Of a stretch of 64,000 nucleotides of DNA, positions 1 to 13,300 are shown one piece after another. The first letter of the stretch is position 1. Each line of letters begins with the position of its first letter. The notes beneath the pieces are model-generated. The model did not search any database. It saw only the letters and a program-made list of their open reading frames with translations, and was not told where the DNA came from. The stretch is taken from assembly GCA_914767715.1 (NCBI GenBank), contig OU612074.1, positions 1,257,501 through 1,321,500 on the forward strand. The letters are read 5' to 3'. Source of the stretch: Membranipora membranacea. Taxonomy: Eukaryota > Bryozoa > Gymnolaemata > Cheilostomatida > Membraniporidae. Made by a program: the position numbers and the translations under genes.

Positions 1-2
1 CA

Positions 3-506
3 CTTGTTTTAAACGATACTGCTATTGCTTTTAGTGATAAAGTTAAATATCTTGGTGTATTAGTTGACGATAAGCTGCGTTTTAATGATCATGTGCATGG
101 TATAGTTTCAACCGCCTCTCAAAGGATGTATGTAGTCAGGAATTTTGTATTTTTAAGCTCTAAATCACTATCAAATATGCTTTTTAAAAGTTTTATTGTA
201 TCACGAATCTCCTATTGCTTACCCATTATTTTTAAAAGCTTGTATGCTGCTGACAAGCAACGCCTGTGTAAAATTTTCAAGGACGCTATTAAGTTAGGCA
301 TTGAACATCCCGATATTTATACCATGATGGACAATCAGACACGAACACTGGCCTTACGCTATATTCACGATGAGGATCATTTCATCAATGATTTGTTGAG
401 TAAATGTCCATCTGGCAGATACCGTACAGTAAAACATAGAAGCTCACTGGGGAGAGACTGTTTTCTGCGTCATATCACTCTTATTTTAAACGAAATACTT
501 TTTTAG
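3..506 (+). pseudogene. LINE reverse transcriptase C-terminal fragment
   Basis: The frame is open from the window edge to the TAG at 504-506, so the 5' part lies outside the window. It reads as the end of a non-LTR retrotransposon reverse transcriptase. The KYLGVLVDDKLRFNDH block is the usual YLGV-x-D-x-L-x-x-H motif after the catalytic palm. It is followed by the helical thumb with RISYCLPIIF, a common R-x-x-YC-P pattern. The catalytic YADD box is not in the window, so intactness cannot be judged. The clade looks like a Jockey/CR1/I-type element rather than the RTE-like element at 1905, but this is a judgement from motif style only. Confidence 0.7.
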
Positions 507-628
507 ACAGAGATTTGATTTTTTATTCCAAGTGTCTTCGCTTTTTCTTGCTGATTCAAAGTGCCAGCAATTACACTGTATTTCGCGACTCATTTTTTCT
601 TTTAATAATGCTGTCAGTGATAGTAATA

Positions 629-650
629 AAATCCATCCATCCATCCATCC
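629..650. repeat. Short (ATCC)n microsatellite
   Basis: About five ATCC units follow the LINE fragment. The rest of 507-1010 shows no gene. Confidence 0.6.
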
Positions 651-1015
651 TTTTAGAGGTTTGTTTCCCTGCAGATTAAAATGCAATTATAAAAATAAGG
701 CGGTGCTACAGATAAACCAAAATGTTCCTATCTGACTGATCGTTGATTATGAAAGACCATCCTTGGTCTTATTAAAATATCAATCATAACCTGTCAGATA
801 CAGAGCTTAACATGCTTGGTGAACAGGCCAAAACAAAGACAATGATACCAAACAATGTCACCAAACACCTCAATGGGATAGATCCACTTGGGAGTAGACA
901 ATTTGTTAGGAATGGTTATTAATTGTGATCGATTCAAATCCAGTAGAACAATTGAAAAAGATGGCACGTTTTGAGGACTGTGTGTAGTGGAAGAACAATT
1001 TGACATGTAGAACTG

Positions 1016-1565
1016 CTCACCATTCTTGCAGGCTGTGCAGTAGAGGTAAAGGTAGGCCTACATGATAGGCTAGCTGCGGTTTCTTTTGGTTCTGCATCTG
1101 AGGTTACAGATTTAGATGACGGATTGCCCACCCACTTGGTCAGCGCCGGTGTAGATGTCGGAGTAGATAGGCTAATAGACGTAGGTATTTCACACGGCTG
1201 TGGAATCCTTGATGTTGAAACAGCTTTCTTCACTGCATTCATCGCTGTAGTGGATAGAGCTATTGTCTGAGGAATGAGTTTGCCCTCAGGTGAAAGGAGA
1301 TATGTTTGTTCGCCTATAAGGTATAGACCTGACCTGGGTTTGGAATACTGTTCATGTCATGATAATTTTGTTGACCTTGGTTTGGAATACTGTTCAGGTG
1401 ATGGTATTGTTGTTGGCAGCAGAGGATTTTGCTCTGGTGTCAATTGCGTCTTACCACTGTGAGGGTTGAGCTGAGATGCTGGTAATGGCTTACTGTTGTC
1501 TGAACATTGACCATCCTGCTCAGTAGGACTCCTAGTCAATACTGGATCAGCTGACATAGCCTAAA
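1016..1565 (-). pseudogene. Stop-interrupted coding exon, unknown protein
   Basis: On the minus strand a single frame runs from about 1565 to a strong donor (ATG|GTGAGC) near 1014, broken only by one TGA at 1355-1357. The likely acceptor is the TTTTAG just before 1565, with an ATG at 1557 (MSADPVLTRS). The product is low complexity, rich in Ser, Thr and Pro. The peptide EQYSKPRS occurs twice on either side of the stop, so a short tandem duplication may have produced it. No family is recognised. It could be an exon of a decayed gene, or a live one if the stop is a polymorphism or error. Confidence 0.3.
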
Positions 1566-1635
1566 ATTTATACTATATTATCATTCACAAACAATTAATG
1601 ATTGGTCATTGATCAAAAGCTGCATGGCTGGATGT

Positions 1636-1792
1636 ATTAGTCAACGGACAGATCCCAAAAAAGTGGCTCCGTTAAGGCGTTTCGTGATATCGGAAGGAAC
1701 AAAGCACCACTATATATCAAATCGAAGCTAAGACTCTAGGGAATAAGAATATTTCGGTAGTAAAAAATTTAAATTGGGGGGCGCACCTGAAT
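1636..1792 (+). repeat. Dispersed repeat, inverted copy near 14.3 kb
   Basis: This segment is clearly related to the reverse complement of about 14284-14440. Shared blocks include GTCAACGGACAGATC, TCGTGATATCGGAAGGAAC, a GGTAGTAAA stretch and a G-rich end. No coding frame is seen. The two copies lie about 12.6 kb apart in opposite orientation. Confidence 0.65.
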
Positions 1793-1904
1793 CGGAGGGT
1801 TAAAGAGAGGAAAACTCATAATTTGTCAAAAATATACCTATTTGCATTACACATCACAAAGAGTGTTCCTATCACAATAAATTTGATTTACACAGTTATT
1901 TTAA

Positions 1905-4765
1905 ATTAAAACAGAAGGCTGCAGAAGATCAGGATAGCGACCCTTAACATCGGTACGCTGACTGCCAAGAGTCGGGAGATTGCTGATTTGATGGTGAGGC
2001 AAAACATTGACATACTATGTCTGCAGGAAACTAGATGGACGGGAGGGCAATCCGGAGGCAAGGCGAGAAATATCGGTGAAGGCATCAAGCTATACTACAG
2101 TGATGGAGGAAGACCGAAGAATGGAGTTGCTATTTGCTTGAAAGAGGAATGGCAGGACAAAGTGATTGCAGTAGAGAGGAAGTCGGATAGGATAATGAGT
2201 ATGAAGCTGGTGACGCCTCGGCAGACTTATAACATCATGTCAGCCTACGCGCCACAACAGGGATGTCAAGAGGAAGAGAAGGATAGATTCTGCACACAAC
2301 TCGGGCGGTAACGGACAGTATGCCTACATCTGAAGATCTGATTATTGCCGGGGACCTCAATGGACATGTCGGAGTAGAGAGAGATGGATTTGAAAGATGG
2401 AATGGTGGCTAGACACGTGGAAACATCAATGAAGAAGGAGAGCGGATTTTGAACTATGCTAGGGAGTGCGACCAGGCGCTGGTGAACACATTCTTCACTA
2501 AAAGTGATGCTCAGACCTACACATTCAAGAGTGGACCTAATCAGACCGTGATTGACTACATCGGGATAAGAAGAGAAAGTATAAGCAAGATCAAGGACTG
2601 TAAAGTGATCAAGGGAGAATCTGTAGCGTCACAACATCGGCTTCTGATGGTTGAGTTTTTAGCTAAGAAGAATAAGAGAAGATCCAGAAAAAGGGAAAAG
2701 AAGATTAGCTGGTGGAAGCTCAGAAAGCCGGAAGGAGAAGAACTGATAGAGAAGCTGAGTGAAAAGCTAGATGGAATCTATACTGAGGAAGGATTGCAGT
2801 GGGCGGAGACTTATCCAATGGTTATGGAGGCAGCAAAGGAGATACTCGGAGAGTCAGTGGCAGGAAAGTACTTAGAGAAAGAGTCTTGGTGGTGGAATGA
2901 GGAAGTACAAACAGCAGTAAAAGAGAAGAAAGATGCATGGAAAGAATGGAAAAGAGCAAGTGAAGATAACAAAGAAGAAGCAAGAGAACGGTACACCAGC
3001 CTGAACAAGACAAGCAAGGAAAAGGTGGCCGTAGCAAAAGAAGCAGCATCAGAAAACTTATACGATGAAATAGAGGGGAATGGACCAAAGATCATCCACC
3101 ACCTAGCTAAAACTGGACATCGGAGATCTAAGGATATTGACAGAATACCTTTTGTCAAGGACATAGATGGAAATATTTTGTGTGAAGATGAGCAAATCAA
3201 GAAGAGATGGAAAAATTATTTCAATGGTCTACTAAATAATGAGAACAGCAGGGAGGAACTGCCTCCGCAGTTGCCAGTACAAGGGCCAGTACCCAAGATC
3301 AATGAAGAGGAAGTTAACATCCAGATAGGAAAGATGAAACCCTACTAAGCCACGGGGCCAGACCAACTACATATAGACATCATAAAGCTGTTGAAAGAGA
3401 GAGGAAACACCTGGATGACAGCGTGTTTAAACAACATCATCTCTGAAAGGATACCACCAGACTGGAGGGAGAGCACAATAACACCAATATATAAGCAGAA
3501 ATTACCGGGGGATTAAACTGCTGAGCCACTGCCTTAAGCTATTGGAGAGGATAATTGAGCAGAGAATCAGAGAGTTAGTCACAATCAAGGAAAACCAGTA
3601 TGGAGAAGGGAAAATCAACCACAGAGCCCATGTTTTGCTCAGAATTTTTCAGGAGAAACACAGAGAGTACAACAAAGCTCTTCATAGGGTGTTCGTAGAC
3701 CTTGAAAAAGCCTATGATACCCTACCACGTGAGCTGATATGGTTTTGCTTACGAAAGCGAATGGTTCCAGAGCAGTACATCGACATCATCAAAGACATGT
3801 ACGAAGACTGCAGCACCAGTGTTAGGACAGACTCCGGACTGACAGACAAGATTCACATTGAAGTTGGATTACATCAAGGACCGGCACTAAGCCTGCTGCT
3901 TTTCATCATAATATTGGATGTTATTACAGAAAACATAAATGAGGACAGCCCATGGTCAATGTTATTTGCTGATGATCTGGCCCTTTGCGATAGTGGTCGA
4001 GAGAGACTAGAGAGAAGGTTAGAGATCTAGAGAGAGAAGATGGAGGCAGCTGGATTGAAGATAAGCCAAAAGAAAACAGAGTATTTGCCAGCAGTTGGAG
4101 ACCAAGAGAACATCAGGATAAAGAAGTATGGGAGTCAAGAAGCGGAAAGCCTACCTAAATGTTCTCAGTTCAAGTACTTGGGCACAACAATCCACTAAGA
4201 TGGAGGTTGCCGCTAGAAGATAGAGCTGAGAATATCCAAGGCTTGGAATAAGTGGAGAGAAATGGCTGGTGTGCTCTGTGACAAGAAAATGCCTACTAAA
4301 CTGAAAGTGCTGATGTATAAAACAGCTATCAGACCAGCTCTGCTACATGGAAATTAGACATGGCCAATCACAGGATCTCTGGCGGATAAGATGTCATCCT
4401 GCGAAATGCGAATGTTGAGATATTGTATGGGCATAAGTCTAGAGGACCACAAGAGAAATGAAGAACTAACAGCAGATGCCGGAGTTATGCCAATTAAAGA
4501 TCTGATGAGGAGAAAGAGAATGCAGTGGTATGGGCATGTTAGACGGAGAGAAAGTGAGGACGACATCCGGAGAGTGTCAGAGATGACAGTCGAATGAGTG
4601 CAACCTAAGGGTAGACCGAAACAAAGATGGTGTGACACGGTGAACTCAGACCTTAGATGGCTTGATCTAGATGGATCAGATGCTGAAGATCGAGTGCGAT
4701 GGAGGAGTTTGGTAGAACATGGAATCAAGCAGAAACCCGCCACCCGCGCAGGACCACGGCAGTGA
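1905..4765 (+). mobile_element. RTE-like LINE, nearly full length, inactivated
   Basis: An apurinic endonuclease domain begins near 1905 (TLNIGTLTAKSREIADLM, then LQETRW and AYAPQ), continues through GDLNGHVG and ends with SQHRLL. A linker rich in Lys, Glu and Trp follows. The reverse transcriptase has NYRGIKLLSHCLKLLERII, FVDLEKAYDTLPRELIW, GLHQGPALS and the FADD catalytic box near 3967. The tail has YLGTTIH and WYGHVRRRESEDD, typical of RTE/craniofacial-development-protein-2-like elements. The frame shifts near 2305, has TAG at 2410, a stop near 3346, another shift near 3510, and further stops near 4028, 4198 and 4357. The element is therefore dead. No poly-A tail or target duplication was recognised. 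Confidence 0.85.
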
Positions 4766-5506
4766 AAGGTAACCATTTTAGATTTAAACATAGTGGGTGA
4801 CATAAAAATAGTTGAAAAAACTTTCTTGGATTTTTATGCTGCCGGATATTTCGAGGGCACCCAAAAATTAGTGTGATTTGGTTATACTGTAGACGAGGAC
4901 TTTTTTTTCGTTTTTCAGATTCACTCAAAAAAAATTACAGAGGCTAGATTCACATGCTTGCTTCACTTCCTGAAAGTCTCAAAACTAAAACTTAAATATT
5001 TTTTAAGCTATGGTCATTTGAAATATGAAGAATTTATTAGGAGTTGTCCCGACAGCGAATTACAAATGCATTTTCACTTGCCGATCTTTGAATATAATTT
5101 ATTTTCCAAATGTAGATTTAGAATGAATTACTTGCTGCCACTCTTATTAACATGGATGTGTAAAATTTTGTCTCTGCTTACCTTCAAATATGTTATAATT
5201 AATTTCCTTCACTATTCAATGAATGATGATTATTGGAACGATTTTTTGAAGATTAAGATTATTGTCTGATGCATGTCACCTTGTTTCTGATTTAAAAAAA
5301 TTGTGTATAAGAAAGTATAGTAACCTACTGTCATTATATGAGCTTCAAAAGGTAAAACAACATTTGTGGTCGGACAAGGCAGACATACATCAAAATCCCA
5401 AAAGAATAGTCTGTGGAGTAGCACTGCTGAGACCAGATTATTCTGGTGTCGATGTTTATTGAATTGTCTTGAAAGTTAAAATGCACAAGGATCCCCTGGC
5501 CAGCAG
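4766..5506. other. Gap: possible first exon of the DUF6589-like gene only
   Basis: A frame around 5262-5361 (DLKKLCIRKYSNLLSLYELQ) ends at a possible donor and could be an N-terminal exon of the gene that follows. Its splice sites are weak. The open frame at 4958-5269 resembles no known family. Nothing else is seen. Confidence 0.25.
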
Positions 5507-8146
5507 TTAAGTAACAACTTGATAGAGCACTGTCCCAAAAGGCCACTGAGCTACATTAAGAAATGCTACAAATATTACACAAGTAAGCGTCTCCAGGTTT
5601 ACTGACATAGCAATCTCTTACATAGGGTATGAAACGAATAAACTGCAAGAGATGCGTCTTTGGTTGTCGGCCTTAACTTTTTGAGAGGCCAAGTGTATAT
5701 TCTTCGTTTTCAACAAAATGAGAGTGAGTCGAAAAATTTTTCAAGGGTCTATGAGTATGACTGAGGTTCAACAGAGAAACCAGATAGACGTGCGATCATC
5801 ATTTACAAGCACAGTCTGATCAGGATCATCTAGCTATTGAGGCACGATACATAATGAAAAGAGTCTCACACCAGACTGCCTAGCACTACAGCGATCAGAT
5901 AGTATTTTATAAGTCAAGTAACCTATTCCTAAACCAGTTTTTATATGGCAGTAAGTTCTCACTAGAGCCAGGTATTCAAAAAGCAAGCCCTTTTTTGTGT
6001 GCACCTTGGCATACCAGACAGGACATTTTAGAGGTGTGGACTGTGTTTATCTTTATATTCAATTTGCCATTCCTTGAAAATAGAAAATTCTGCATATACA
6101 GGCGTTTACCAAGTGCAAAGCAACACATCCCTAATGAAGATTTAACGTATACACAAGTCTTTGATTTAATGTTTTACAGAAAACTATCAAACTCTTGTAT
6201 GATGAGGATAAATCGAGAATCCTGGGAACCCTGTCAAACTTAAAGTTCATTCTGAACAGGAGTAGAGTAAACGGAGCTGTGAAAGGAAAGTTCCGACCCC
6301 ATGACAATTTTTTCAACTGGTTAGTACAACTTTTCCTTATATTAGAATTGTAATGTTACCATCTTGCGTGAGTTTTAACAGAATCTAAGGGAATGGTATA
6401 ATATAGTGTTTCAATAATATCTCCCCAGGTAAATGTTGGTTTCAAAATGATTAGTATTCTTCACACAAGTTATTAAACTAGTGTTTGGTATTTTGAAGGT
6501 TGTTAAAAGTACTATCTGCTCATGTGCGATGGCCCATTTAGGCATGGCAAGTATTGATGATGAGGTAACTGTGAAGGATTTGTTGGACACTTCCAAGGAG
6601 ATAGTTGTGAAATACCTCTACTCCTCATTGAGTTCCGGTAAGTATGTCACGCAGGGGGTCTTAAAATCAGAATAAGCAATGCGATCACTTTCACAGGAGT
6701 CGTGTACAAGCAACATCATATGGCAGTTACTATAATGAACTTTATATTTCCAGGTGAGACAGATAGCAAGATTTCCGAGAGGCTCGACGATGGAGAGATG
6801 CCCTTGACGAGGGAATTCATGGAACATGAATACTTTCATGTTCCAGCCACAAGCAGTACACATGTTTACAAGCAATCAATAGTGCCTTAAAAGCTGATTG
6901 GTGCTTCTGAGAAAACACAGCGTACTGAAATTGCTAGTAAGCAAATATTCACTGGAGGTCTTATCAAGCTTGACTATTTAACTACACAATGCCAGACTTC
7001 TTACACATTTATGGCTTATTTTATTTATTTATGCCAGACCTCTTAAACATTTATGTCTTTACTTGTAGGACAGCATACACAGCTACTTCAGGTGTCTGTC
7101 CAACTATGGACTTAATTACTTAAACCTCACAAACGCTGCCAAAGAGGGTGACATAGGAAGATACATTCTCAATCTAAAACGAAATCTCGAACTATTCCTC
7201 GCATACAACCCCATCAGTAAATATGCTACAGAAATGGTTGACTCCCTTTTCAAACTAAAAGTGCAGCTAAGTCCAGAAGAAGCAGTTTCAGCAATGGCAG
7301 GTAGGTTACTGTAGATATATAACAGGTGTGCTCATTGGGATGCTGCCAAAGATGGATTAACATTATGAGATTTAAAGTTTGTTTGATGAGACAATCATTC
7401 CTGTAAAAATTGCGAGGGAACTTGAACGCTTCTGTAATTACAATTTTAACAGTTCAACTCAAATGGATAACACTTTTATTATGAGAATGAACTTGTATCG
7501 AGTATAAAACTGGTCAAATGAAGATAAAACCATGAGATTATAACATTATTACGTTTAGGACTGTACGTAAAAAAAGGAGTAGTTATAAAAGAAGTGGATC
7601 TTGAAACAGAGATCCACATAGAGAGAGTTAAGACCATGATATCGTCACAGGCGCTAACAAAGAAAAGGAGACGGCAGTTGAAAGGGTAACAGGTATGTTA
7701 ACAGCACCCTTTGTTTACATTTAAGATGGCAGTCAAGGAAAAGGTTATTACTTGTTGAGCATATTATCCTGTTATCACTAGTAAGTAGGTAATTATCACT
7801 TTTGCAACTTAATAGGGACTCAGCTGGTGCATAACTGAGGTATTTTTTATAACAGGATGCACTTCTTTTAACAGGATGTGCCTCTGCACTATCAGAAATA
7901 AAAAATGTCATGGTATCAAGCAGACGGACACCCTATAAAACAAAGACATCGACAACTGCAGATCTTAAACAAGCGGTAACAGCAATAAACAAAATAAAAC
8001 CCTGGAAGCTCGCCAAAAGAGAATGTGCAGTTATGGCAACAACCTTTAGAACAGACATGTCAGTAACATTGAGGGAGCGAGTAAGACAGCTTATACTGAA
8101 CCAGTTGGATTTCAGAACTTTACGTGAGTCTTCTATTCCTGTGTAA
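5507..8146 (+). CDS. DUF6589-like multi-exon gene
   Basis: Likely exons are 5507-5582, 6180-6323, 6499-6637, 6754-6881, 7069-7300, 7559 to about 7690, and 7875 to 8123 or the stop at 8146. Recognisable blocks are FILNRSRVNGAVKGKFRPHD, then ICSCAMAHLGMASIDDE, then NYGLNYLNLTNAAKEGDIGR with ISKYATEMVDSLFKLK and LSPEEA. This order (GM-S, GL...DA-EGD, KYA-E-L, LSP) is the pattern I associate with DUF6589, a domain of unknown function found in animals and fungi and often carried by mobile or multicopy genes. Phases agree for 6180-6637 and for 7069 into 7559. Exon 7559 then meets an in-frame TAA at 7687, and the 6881 donor (GTGCCT) is weak. The gene may be degenerate or my borders may be off. The last exon is Lys/Arg-rich. 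Its 3' end faces the helicase gene. Confidence 0.5.
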
Positions 8147-8253
8147 TAGACAACAAAAACCCTTGAGTGGGGGAACGTCAGATATTCCCTAGCATTATTC
8201 TTTCAATGAGAATGTATACTGAAACAAAAAAGCCATTCTTGATCACGTATCAA

Positions 8254-10380
8254 TTAATCATGGAAGTTGTGTCCACTTGGCTTATGAAGGGACAAATCAA
8301 AGATAGATAGATAAAAAACTTGCTCTGTGCAACTTTGATCACAAATGTACACTACCCTAACAATATTTACAGAATGACATACCTCAAGTGACACGGAGCA
8401 CTTGCTACAACAGGATGCACCTCCTGATTCAGTATCATCTGCAGCTGATCGCTGATCCCCATACTGTCCATAAAGGTACACCTAAGAAAAAAGATGAGAG
8501 TTCAATCATCAACGATAATTTGGGACTATGACATGATTTTATACAGTAATAAATTAATTATAAAGACGAATGCTATAAATAACATATTCCCATTCATCCC
8601 TGACTATTTATCAACTATCAATATTTTCATATGGGCGTTGTAGGTCTAAATGAATGTTAGACAATTTATAAGAGAATAATGGTTTGCTATGAACTTTTTA
8701 CACTTACCCTGGGGCATTCAGCATTGATGAGCTTTTTCATCTCTTCAGGAGATTTCCCAAGCTCTAAATTGTTATAGTGTAATTTGATAATGCATTTTCT
8801 TCCGTCGCGGCCACCTCTACCGATCTGTTGAACAAACTCAGGTAGAGAGCCGGCTGGCTGAATGAATATGACTTGCCTTATGTCCGGAATGTTAACCCCG
8901 ATACCAAATGCCGTGCTGGCGATGATAACTCTGTGTCTGTAACAAAAATTTAGGTGTGTCATGAAGACTGAATTGATGATTTTGTTGACCGTTTTTAATA
9001 CCTGTTATGTTGCGTTTAACAAAATATATTTCTCTAGTAGTATGTCAATTTATAATGCTTTGTTGTTTTTAAATAGTGAATTGAACATATCTGCTGTCTG
9101 GTCTCTGTAACTCTTTGATGATAAAATCTTGAGTAGAACTCTCCATCTGGCCGTGGAATTGGACGACTAGTTTAGATGAGAGAGTTTTAGTGCTGCCATG
9201 GTACAATGATTCTTCAAGATTCCTTGTCAGGAAGCATGTCATTGGGGTAATGAGAGTATGGCCAGTAAATATTATTGTTTTGGGAAATTCTATGAGTTGA
9301 TTTTTCAAGTCATTTACAAGAGGGGTTAATATATCACGCAGGGCTGTTTTGTTTTGATTAGATTTAAGGTAAATGCCAAAAGAAAATCGAGTAAAGTTAT
9401 GTGGAATGGTTATTAATGTAGGGGTATTTAGCATCAAGAATTTCGTTATTGAGGGTAGTTTTTCATCAGCCACAGTTGCACTCAGGGCAAGGACTACAGG
9501 GGTGCAATATGATAAACGACATACAGCAGCTCCGAGTGCTCCAAAGGCTTTTCTGAATGATTTTCCCCTGCAAAATAGGTAGAAGGACCGGATATTGAAG
9601 GTAGTAGCATATTGACAATCATGAACCAACAGCTGATTCTTTGATGTTGTATTGAACAGTAGAAAAATTGTCAGAGAACAATTTGCACCTGCTTTAATTT
9701 TGTATTGTTTGTGGTTAAAGCTTTCAAATAGAGTTTCCCCCACCAATGGACAAGGGCTTGAACATTTGACCTCGACAGGGTTTGAACCTGAACAGAAACT
9801 CCAGCAGTAACCAACAAACAACATCAGTAAACCAAAAGTAGCTGATAGCAGTTATCAAACTTGAAAGGTACTGTACCAATCCATCACAAGATGGCATTCA
9901 TCGACAGCAACAACTCCTACACATACTCTATTATCATCTAAGAGGCTTACAAGGTTGCTTGTGTGCTCTGGCAGCGTGATGAAGTACTGTACTGTAGTGA
10001 GGTCAATTTCCTGATTGTCTAAAATCAGGTAAAACAGTTTGGATGCAAGTATTACTTACCACATTGCCTACTTCCAATGACTTTTAGAACTACGCACCTC
10101 GTACGATTCCCCATGACATGTACTAGAAAACCTGTATATAACTACATATCATCACACATGATGGCATGCTGAATAGCTTGTGCAATACACTGTAATATAT
10201 ATATATATAATCTCTGTGCTACAACCACTGGAAAATGACCAGACTGTACCTACTTTCGCTGAAATGACCATTTCCGCATACATATACTCCTTTACATTTC
10301 AGCTTGCATAACTGATCGGCAATCAGTGCATTTGCTGGTAGAATGATAATTATAGGTAAATTCATCATGAATGGCAGCAG
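8254..10380 (-). CDS. RecQ-like DNA helicase gene, 5' part not found
   Basis: Minus-strand exons are 10380-10254, 10018-9877, 9567-9087, 8936-8708 and 8481-8383 (or read-through to the stop at 8254). Motif Ia reads IIILPANALIADQLCKL. Motif II is DECH in VAVDECHLVMDWGKSFRKAF, where classical RecQ has DEAH. Motif III is LALSATV. Motif IV reads KTIIFTGHT. Motifs V and VI read ASTAFGIGVNIPDIRQVIF and FVQQIGRGGRDGRK, the arginine-finger region. The last exon carries CCSKC, in the place of the RecQ zinc-binding region. Intron phases match except between 9087 and 8936, where I could not find a consistent donor. No Walker A exon was seen upstream. It could be a truncated or decayed paralogue. Confidence 0.65.
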
Positions 10381-13300
10381 CTGTAATATAAGTGGTACAT
10401 TTCATGCAAATTGTCCACAAAGTACTATCTATCACCAGCTGGGTTAGTCGATGTATGTACCATATAAAACAGTCCTGTTTACATAAGTTTTACTCAGGCC
10501 AATATATGAGCCCTACAGCTACACAGATCAAGGATTGAGCACAGGTCACAAATGTGTGTTTAGGTGTTTACTTTATGTGTGATCTCTGACACCAGTTATG
10601 ACAGATTAGAGTGTAGCAGAGCATGAGCTCCCATTATACAGCTTGCTTCAGTGGGAGAACTTCCTTGGTCATACATGCATTGATTAATACACTACACACC
10701 TTCGTAACTATGTGACATCTCTGAATTCTAGCATTAACAGATGTGGCAGTGGAGATCAAGTAAGGTATGGTGTCCCAACGAGTTAGAGGGGTGTACTGTA
10801 CAGACTTCAAAGACAAGTGACTTTGTTGACAATTCAATATCTCAGCAAAAATAGACTAACTTGAGCAGATAATATTGTCTGCAGATGAAAAGTTACTTAC
10901 AACAATGCGCAAGCTCTACACTGGGGCTATTAAACCAATACTGTCCAGTGCGTAAGGCACATTTTCTAGTGGAGTTGTCTTTTCCTTTTGAAGTTAGACT
11001 GTTTTATGGCAACTTTCGCTATGGTGCAGAGAGACTCGTATAACAGAGTCGATCTGCAAGCAGTACCCCTTGCAAGGGTACCCCTGCTTCTGATTTCCCT
11101 CCTTTTTACATACAAAGAATTTAAGTTGAACCGCTATATATTTTCAGCCAATGAGAGCAATGCATCAGCCTGGAATCCCACTTCATCTGAGGGTGTCAGA
11201 GCATCCAAGAGTAGATGTTTAAGAGGGAGTTTAGGTACTTCGGCCAGTTAGCCCAGTAACATAATCCTATTTCAGTTGATCTCCATCATTCTGCGCATGC
11301 TCAGCTCTGGGCATGAGCTGATCTCTGCAAAATTGAGTCTCGGAATTCCGAAGCCATCTGATTGGCTACCTGCTCTGGTGACATACTCCCCAAAGCGTGC
11401 GGATTTGTTATTATTGGCTGATTTTGATTGACAGTTTATGCAGGGGATATCCCATTTCCCCTTTCCAAAGTTGCAATCAGAACCCAAACTAAACTCATTG
11501 TTCTTGCACATGCGCAAATTCAAGTCACGCATGATGCATACTTTGACTTACGACACCTACTTTGTGGTAATGATAGCCTAGTTTATCAGTGATCTACATG
11601 CTCAGTCAGATCACGAGAGTCAGTATGGATCTCCATATCTCAAACCATAGATAAGTTTTAACAAACAGAGCATACTCGGTCTGGACTTCAGATGAGAGGG
11701 TTTATAAATATGGTGACATGTGAATGATTTATTGCTCAATTCTTGATAGAAATGTAACATTTTTGTTGTTTAACAGAGGTAGGTTGTGGTTAATCTGTGT
11801 TTTATGTTGCATTATGAGCCTCATTATTGACAAATATGTGGTAATTTAATGTCCTTATGACCAATATAGGCATAAAACAGACCTATAAGCTGAGTCAATG
11901 TGCTGTTGCAACTTTCATTCAATAATTTCGTCTGATATGAGGAGGGATGGCCATGTTCATAGTCAAGGTAGGGGTACTGGTATGTCATATGCATTGTTAG
12001 TGCCAAATACCTATCCTTGTCACCACAACAGCATCTCAATACCAAATTTCCATGAGGCATGGGTGTTTTTCAGCAATTGCCTCAGGTGACAGACATTGCT
12101 CATAGGCTGAGTACCAAGCATTAATTTCTGTGAGAGTTAATGTGTAACACTGCCCAAAAATATTGTTAGTTAAAAGCTTAGTCTACAGCTCGTTTCCAAT
12201 CCTCTCTTGAAATCCTTGGATGAAGTTAATCTTTCTGATTTTTGATAGTTATAATAACTTGTGCTGGCTGTATCTGGGTTGCCTAACATCTCAATAATAA
12301 GTTCCATGTAATCCAAACACCATCACAGTTTCACACATTCCAAAGGCTGATAAAAAATCATGATACAGTTTAGCATTAACTGATTAACACACTTGGTTTT
12401 TGGCAATTTTTGCAAACAGTATAATTTTTTGTCCGATTTTATCCCATCATTCTGTTACAGATAAAAGGGGCAGCGTAAGTTAGAATTTAAGATAAATTGA
12501 GATAAAGTCGGACCCAGAACTTTTAAATAACTGAGGAACCCAATCGTTTATAGTACCTGCCTCAGAACATATTCTTATTGATCACCTAAATCTTTCTGTA
12601 ATATGCAAGGCAGGACCTGAAGTGCTCAATTGAACATGGTTTAAACACATATGGGATAATTCTGAGAGCAGGACATGTCGGTGGAGGGTATCAAAACTCT
12701 GGGTATCAAAAGGCTGTCAAAACTTAGTGAGCTAGCAATGAAAGTGCCTTATTGGTTGATATATATTCCCGTAACTCCAGTGCGCCATCATTGAATTCAA
12801 AAGTTGAGTCGCAAAGAGTGGGGACTTATCTGCTGATGCAGCTTTGAAATAGGTCCTGAACAAGCTAACCATGTCATAGCCTCACTCATTGGCGATGCCA
12901 AAAAAGACGCTCTTGTTGGAGCTCATGTAAATTGCTAAAAGTACGGAAAAACAAGCTTTTCTGGCAGAAGCAAAGAACAAATGCAAAGCAAAGAAGTCTT
13001 CAATCATCTAATAACATGGCAGACGAGATACTATGCAATGCTGTTGATTTTAGTGCTTGAGTTGCCCTCTATGTGAAATGCTTGGGTGGGGGAGGGATAA
13101 CAAGGAGGGATAAAACTTGTGCCAGGTGGTTTGTTACATTTCACTCAAGTTTCTTCATAACACATCGGCTTAACAAATTGGCTAATTATGAGTTGTCATT
13201 GAGACAAATACACAGGAGCAACTGCAAGTCAAGGTCAGACTAAGAACTGCTCAATGGTGCCTTGGTATCATTGGAGACGGACAATTAAACAACTCAGCAG

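Noticed and set aside
4958-5269. Open frame of 103 codons
   Set aside because: AT-rich composition, no motif and no splice signals. Taken as chance.
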